Shown piece after piece: positions 59,544 to 64,000 of a DNA stretch of 64,000 bases (position 1 is its first letter; every line of letters begins with the position of its first letter). The translations under genes and the position numbers were made by a program. This DNA is from Ulota crispa (lineage: Eukaryota; Streptophyta; Bryopsida; Orthotrichales; Orthotrichaceae). The notes under the pieces were generated by a model. The model saw only the letters and a program-made list of their open reading frames with translations. It ran no database searches and had not been told where the DNA came from. The DNA is taken from NCBI GenBank assembly GCA_963920765.1, contig OY987248.1:15038539-15102538 (forward strand), written 5' to 3'.

Positions 59544-61171
59544 ATTACAAAATGTATTTTTCAGTTAAGTGCCCATTCCTGTTTATATTTGTTTGTCAAT
59601 TGAGATTCTTCTATAGTCATCACTCATCACTATCTTTTGTCTTCCTTTCTTCACTATCTCCTGAAAAAGGCCAACCACCCGACTGGGAAAAATTATAAAA
59701 AAAATTCACTGAGAATGAACCACGTGACTATCCAAAAAAAATTCCCACCCCTCTCCAATGCCGTTGATCTACAATTAAAAACGTAAACCGTAGTCGTTGA
59801 TTGTCATCATGAGAAACAATCTCGGCCATTGGTGCTCTTGGATACAAAATACAAATAAAAATACAGAGACAATAAATAGATTTCAAATATCTCATAGTAA
59901 GTCAAACTAATGTCAAACAAACACAAATAAGGGGTGGGTGGGTGGCAACCATAAACACCCATCTGATTATTTTTTTGAACCAATGACAAAGTGACACATG
60001 TATCCCTTTTAATTTTAGGTTGAATGACATGTGTACCCCAATTAATTTTCATGTGTACATAATTTTAATTGATTTTTCCTTCTTTACTGATTTTAATTTA
60101 TTTTAATTGGTTTTTCCTTCTTTACTGATTTTAATTTATTTTAATTGATTTTTCCTTCTACATCAAATTTAATTGGTTTTTAGTTATGTATATGATTCTA
60201 ATTGCAAAATTTAGGTTTCACGTTATTCAATAAAAAACTAAACATTTGTAGGGTACAAACTTGCTCTACAAATTCAATGTATTTTTTTGGGGTCTAAAAC
60301 TCAAGGATGTAATTTGATTTTTTTATGATTGTTTGCTGTTTTGATGCTTATTAGTTTAGTTATTTGGATGCATCGGTGACCAAGGGATTATTAATGAGGT
60401 GCCATAAAAACCAAAACAAGCAAGCAAGGTTTTTGTAACAACCTCATGGTCAACCTTAGTTTGCTACATCTTGCACTTAAAAAGAAAAAGAAAAAGAAAA
60501 GAAACATATTTTATATAAAACCATAAAGCCATATAATCTTTTACATTAACAATTGCACAAAAAGTAGCTTGATTTTAACATAAAATACAACCCAAAAACA
60601 TATGAAAACTACTACATGTAACAGTAAAGCACCAAATCTCCATTTGCACAATACATCTAGTGTTCATTGCATTTCATAAAGAAACAATGCGAATCCTTCA
60701 ATTAGCTCAATTTCTGTAAACAAAAGACAAACACTTCGATCATTGTAATTTGTGTAAAAAACCATGAGCCCTTCTACCTTACTAAGTTTCAAATGTAACC
60801 TTATCCCTTCACATGTATTAAAGACACCCGCGTCTATCTAATAAAATATAGTTGAAATGTTGATGAAAGTGAGCAGATCAAAAGCAGAAAAGAAAGGTTT
60901 TTGGATGATTAAAATTTGAGATAGAAAAGACAAGGTTTTGGCTTGTCCAAAGGTTTGAGTAAGTTTGATGCCGGGGCCACACAATCCAAAACAATCAGTT
61001 TAAAATGGATGAAGAAATAACTTGTATATTTGGAAAACTAGAAGTCAATTGTTTTTCCAAGATTTCATGTATTGTTATAATAAAGATAATCTCTCCACCA
61101 TTTTAGGGTAAAAGGTTTGAGACGCCAATTTGTGAATTCTCAAAAACGTCAATTTTGAACATACCAAAAAA
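59544..61171. other. AT-rich stretch with a 38-bp tandem repeat, no gene seen
   Basis: A repeat of about 2.3 copies (unit TTTTTCCTTCTTTACTGATT plus TTAATTTATTTTAATTGG) lies at about 60070-60155. 60950-61160 belongs to the dispersed repeat also present at 36.9-37.3 kb. The minus frame at 59807-60052 has no recognisable similarity. Confidence 0.5.
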
Positions 61172-61427
61172 AACGCGTTATTTGTTAAATTGGGAAAAAG
61201 CTTACATTTTGGGACTTTTGAAGGTTTCAAGAGGCCTTCAGAAATCAAGCTCAACGTTTTTTTGGGTACACGTGTCCTCACTTGAGAGGAGGAATTTGCG
61301 AGGGAAAAAATCTTAGTGGCTCAAACTGAATCTGATACCTTTGAATTTGGTTTAAGGTGACTTTTTAGATTTAAGGTGGAGTACAAAATGATACCTCTAT
61401 TTTTTCCAATTTAACAAATAATGTGTT
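61172..61427. mobile_element. 256-bp MITE of the 4-bp-target family, flanks AAAA
   Basis: The ends AACGCGTTATTTGTTAAATT and AATTTAACAAATAATGTGTT are inverted. The flanks are AAAA on both sides, uninformative because they lie in an A-run on the left. The interior resembles 19704-19961. Confidence 0.75.
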
Positions 61428-62117
61428 AAAAGTGAACCTAGAAAATCAAAAAATCTACTTTTACACACAGAAGTAAACGCAGTCCACTTGTTTTTTTACA
61501 AAACGCATGTTTAGTTTGGTGTGGCCAGGCATTGAGTCATGGTCGGTTGGAGTTTTGAAGTAAGGACTTCAAGCTTGCTTCGGCCCATACTCTGTACTTG
61601 AATCATTCTTGTGCATGTTGACTTCTTGCCAAGCTTATACAGTAACCATGCCTTCATAGTTTTTTGATTTTTTGATTTTTGTATCCCAAAATCATGCATG
61701 GAGATTTGTGATGAGAGCTTTGTGTATGGTGGAACTGAATGGCTGGCTGGCAGGCATGCATTTTTTTTTTTGCAGAGTCAAACTCTCTGCATGATACTGA
61801 ATGGTATGGAGAGTTATGTGTACTTGGGAAGTTGGGATCCTTGGGGAGGGGGACTGGGTAACTCAGTGTTGTTTGTACTTTCGAAACTGGAGCAACACAT
61901 GGAAACCATGACTTATGAGGCACTCCCCCAATTTCAACGAATTTTCATCATTGGACAGCAACTGGTGTGGAGAGTACTGGTGGGAGTGGTAGGCACGAGG
62001 CCTATTTGTATGAGGATCCCATATCTTGTGTACTCGGTCCCCATATTTTTCCAACCACTCCGGTTACCCTCCCCCACCATCATGCAATGGTTTTCACTCA
62101 TTTGCTTTTTGAGCTTA

Positions 62118-62501
62118 GAGCATCTCCAGTCCACCTTCATGGCAAAGATGGGGAACTGGTGGTAACATGTCATTGGCAAACATGTAGACTGGAGACCGGA
62201 GTTGTGAATGACATTTGCATCCATCTTGTCCTCCACCATCTTGTCCTCCACCATCTTGTCCTCCATCCCTCTCTGCAACACACCCTAAAACATCAAAAGA
62301 CACAAATTAAAATAACAATGACAAGTTGAAAACAATTACAAAAGATGCAAGCAAAACACCAAGAAAACAAAGCAAAATACTGTCTTTGTGAAAATGTAGG
62401 ATTAAAAACAAGAGAAGCAGGGTTCAAAAAGCGGCCCAAAATATAAACAATTGGCAGAATCATGTCGCAAGCCTTTGTTGAAAGGTCAAATAGAGATGCT
62501 C
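62118..62501. mobile_element. GRGCATC-ended MITE, 384 bp, TSD TTA
   Basis: The ends GAGCATCTCCAGTCC and AATAGAGATGCTC are flanked by TTA (62115-62117 and 62502-62504). It contains three copies of a 15-bp repeat (CATCTTGTCCTCCAC) at about 62221-62265. The 155-residue frame at 61698-62165 ends inside it and shows no recognisable similarity. Confidence 0.65.
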
Positions 62502-62504
62502 TTA

Positions 62505-63721
62505 GAGCAGCCACACCCTTATTTTGTCAAATTTAATGCGTTAAGGAATTACATCTACTTTTGAAAAGCTCTCAATTTTTTTGTCCCCCACCCTTATTCA
62601 TCAAATATGCCTCATAATAGTTAGTTGATCAATCATCAAGTGGAATATAGAATAAAGCTCATTAAAGTTAGGATGAATAGTAATTTAATGGTTCACTTGC
62701 TTGAAATTGGTATTGAGTGTCATGAGAACACTTTGAGGGGCTTGGAGCATTTCTCATTAACCCCTAAAGGACTATTGTCCCTTTGAGGGACAGGTGGGAG
62801 TTTGGGCATATGCCTTTGGATAAGCTACTTTGTGTGATTTTCTGAAACTTTTATTGAAGGTGAGGAATTCAAAAATCTACGCGTGCATCTAATTTTTTCC
62901 TCATCCCAACAAATATTGAAGAAGTTACGCAAGAATTTCTGAAAAGTAGGGGAGGACTGCCCGCCTGGGCAACCCAAAAACTTCTTTAAATTTTTTTTTT
63001 TTTTTTTTAATTTAAATTTGAAATTGGAAGCTTTGAATCATTCAATTCCAATCAATGAGATCAAAGTTATGAGGAGTTTTTGTTTGCGAGCAGTTATGGA
63101 TTCTCTACTCTAAAATAAACTTTGAAGTCCTTTATTTTACTCAATTTTCATTATATTGGAAAAGAAATTAAACAAAAGGAAGTAAATTGTTTATCACAAT
63201 ATTTTGACCATTAGGATTTGTATTTTTTGTTTTAATAATTAAATTCTTAACAATTTAGTGATTTGACTCATTCTCTACTTCTTTTTTACTTATTGATTTT
63301 TCCCATGTGTTGTGTAGTTCCAATTGATTTGAAAATTCTCCGACACATAGCTAACTTGATCTCCTACATGGGAAAAATAAAGAGCAAAGTTGCGTAGAGC
63401 AATTATTTTCATGTAAGAATGGTCAAAGGCTTTTAAAACTTTGGAGCAACATGAAAAAAACTTTTCTTTTCACTTGAGATGTAAATATCTCATTCATGTC
63501 CAGCTTGAATGACCTAAATTTTTTTCCACAAGTACCTAATCTAGTCTAGGGCAAGATCCTGTGGTTGGATTTCCCAAATTTTTTAAAAAAAATTACCTTC
63601 TTATTGACCCCCCAAAAGTGACAATTTTGAGTGATTTTCACTAAAAAAAAATAGCTCAATCCTTTAGGGGTTAAAGTATAGTGATTGTTAAACCTCCTTT
63701 GCATGTAAAGGTGTGATGTTC
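62505..63721. mobile_element. GRGCATC-type element split by a TTAA element
   Basis: The left end GAGCAGCCACACCC follows the TTA shared with the previous element. The right end GGTGTGATGTTC precedes TTA (63722-63724). The left half matches 37331-37640. Removing 62761-63670 and one TTAA gives an element of about 300 bp, the length of that relative. Confidence 0.65.
62761..63670. mobile_element. TTAA-target element, 910 bp, nested
   Basis: The ends CCCCTAAAGGAC and TCCTTTAGGGG are flanked by TTAA (62757-62760 and 63671-63674). A palindrome TGTCCCTTTGAGGGACA lies just inside the left end. The interior is collinear with 58619-59539 and inverted relative to 35782-36712. Confidence 0.87.
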
Positions 63722-64000
63722 TTAAACATTACATTAGCAAGCCTTAATATTTGAATTTCAGGTTGGAGGATAGTACACATGGAGTGTTGAAGAAGAAAAC
63801 TACAAGAGTATTATGAGACCCTTGTTTCAAGTTGGTTGTCTATTTGAGTTTTTGGTTTTTGCCAATGGCTACTTGAAGGCAAAAGCACAAAAAATAAATT
63901 CCAATCTTATGAAAATCACCCATAAATTCAACGCTTTCTTTAAAACATTTTGATAGCCAAACATGGCAACTTTAAGTGACGCTATTGGTTGTTCATAAAT

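Noticed and set aside
61698-62165. 155-residue plus-strand frame
   Set aside because: It has no recognisable similarity and its last part is the left end of a MITE.

Overview
The window looks like nuclear DNA of a land plant. It holds a phytoglobin gene with introns at the three positions usual in plant globins and a plant Raf-like (HT1-related) protein kinase. It also holds a Stowaway-type MITE with the usual CTCCCTC...GAGGGAG ends in a TA target, and telo-box motifs upstream of genes. The DNA is AT-rich and gene-poor. Two genes are certain in 64 kb, and most of the rest is short, mostly palindromic, non-autonomous DNA transposons nested in or abutting one another. No retrotransposon or transposase reading frame is visible. 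I cannot name the species.

Layout. 1-5.7 kb: AT-rich flank, a ~30-bp tandem repeat, a broken copy of the globin promoter region, a possible small membrane or secreted protein gene on the minus strand (3324-3758) and ~163-bp tandem repeats. 5.7-10.3 kb: transposon debris, TGACTA-type repeats and a 200-N gap (8380-8579). 10.3-11.5 kb: a foldback element inside a second element. 11.5-14.1 kb: the intact phytoglobin promoter and a five-exon gene whose first exon encodes a transit-peptide-like extension. 14.1-47.7 kb: a transposon graveyard with at least five recurrent families. They are TTAA-target elements (piggyBac-like), a 4-bp-target family with AAYRCCATATTC-like ends, GRGCATC-ended elements with TAA/TTA targets (PIF/Harbinger-like), AGGTAG-ended elements with TA targets, and long foldbacks. 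A perfect 122-bp-arm palindrome also lies here. 48.7-50.0 kb: the kinase (minus strand) with an SPK-rich tail. 50.0-51.7 kb: its probable 5' untranslated region and leader intron, built of tandem duplications. 52.1-53.5 kb: a G-rich minisatellite. 53.5-64 kb: AT-rich repeats and more transposons of the same families.

The genes do not form a pathway. What ties the window together is transposon archaeology. In several places an insertion sits in one arm of a palindrome or in one copy of a repeat, and the other arm or copy preserves the empty site. The target duplication can then be read directly. Seven pairs of elements abut end to end and share one target site.
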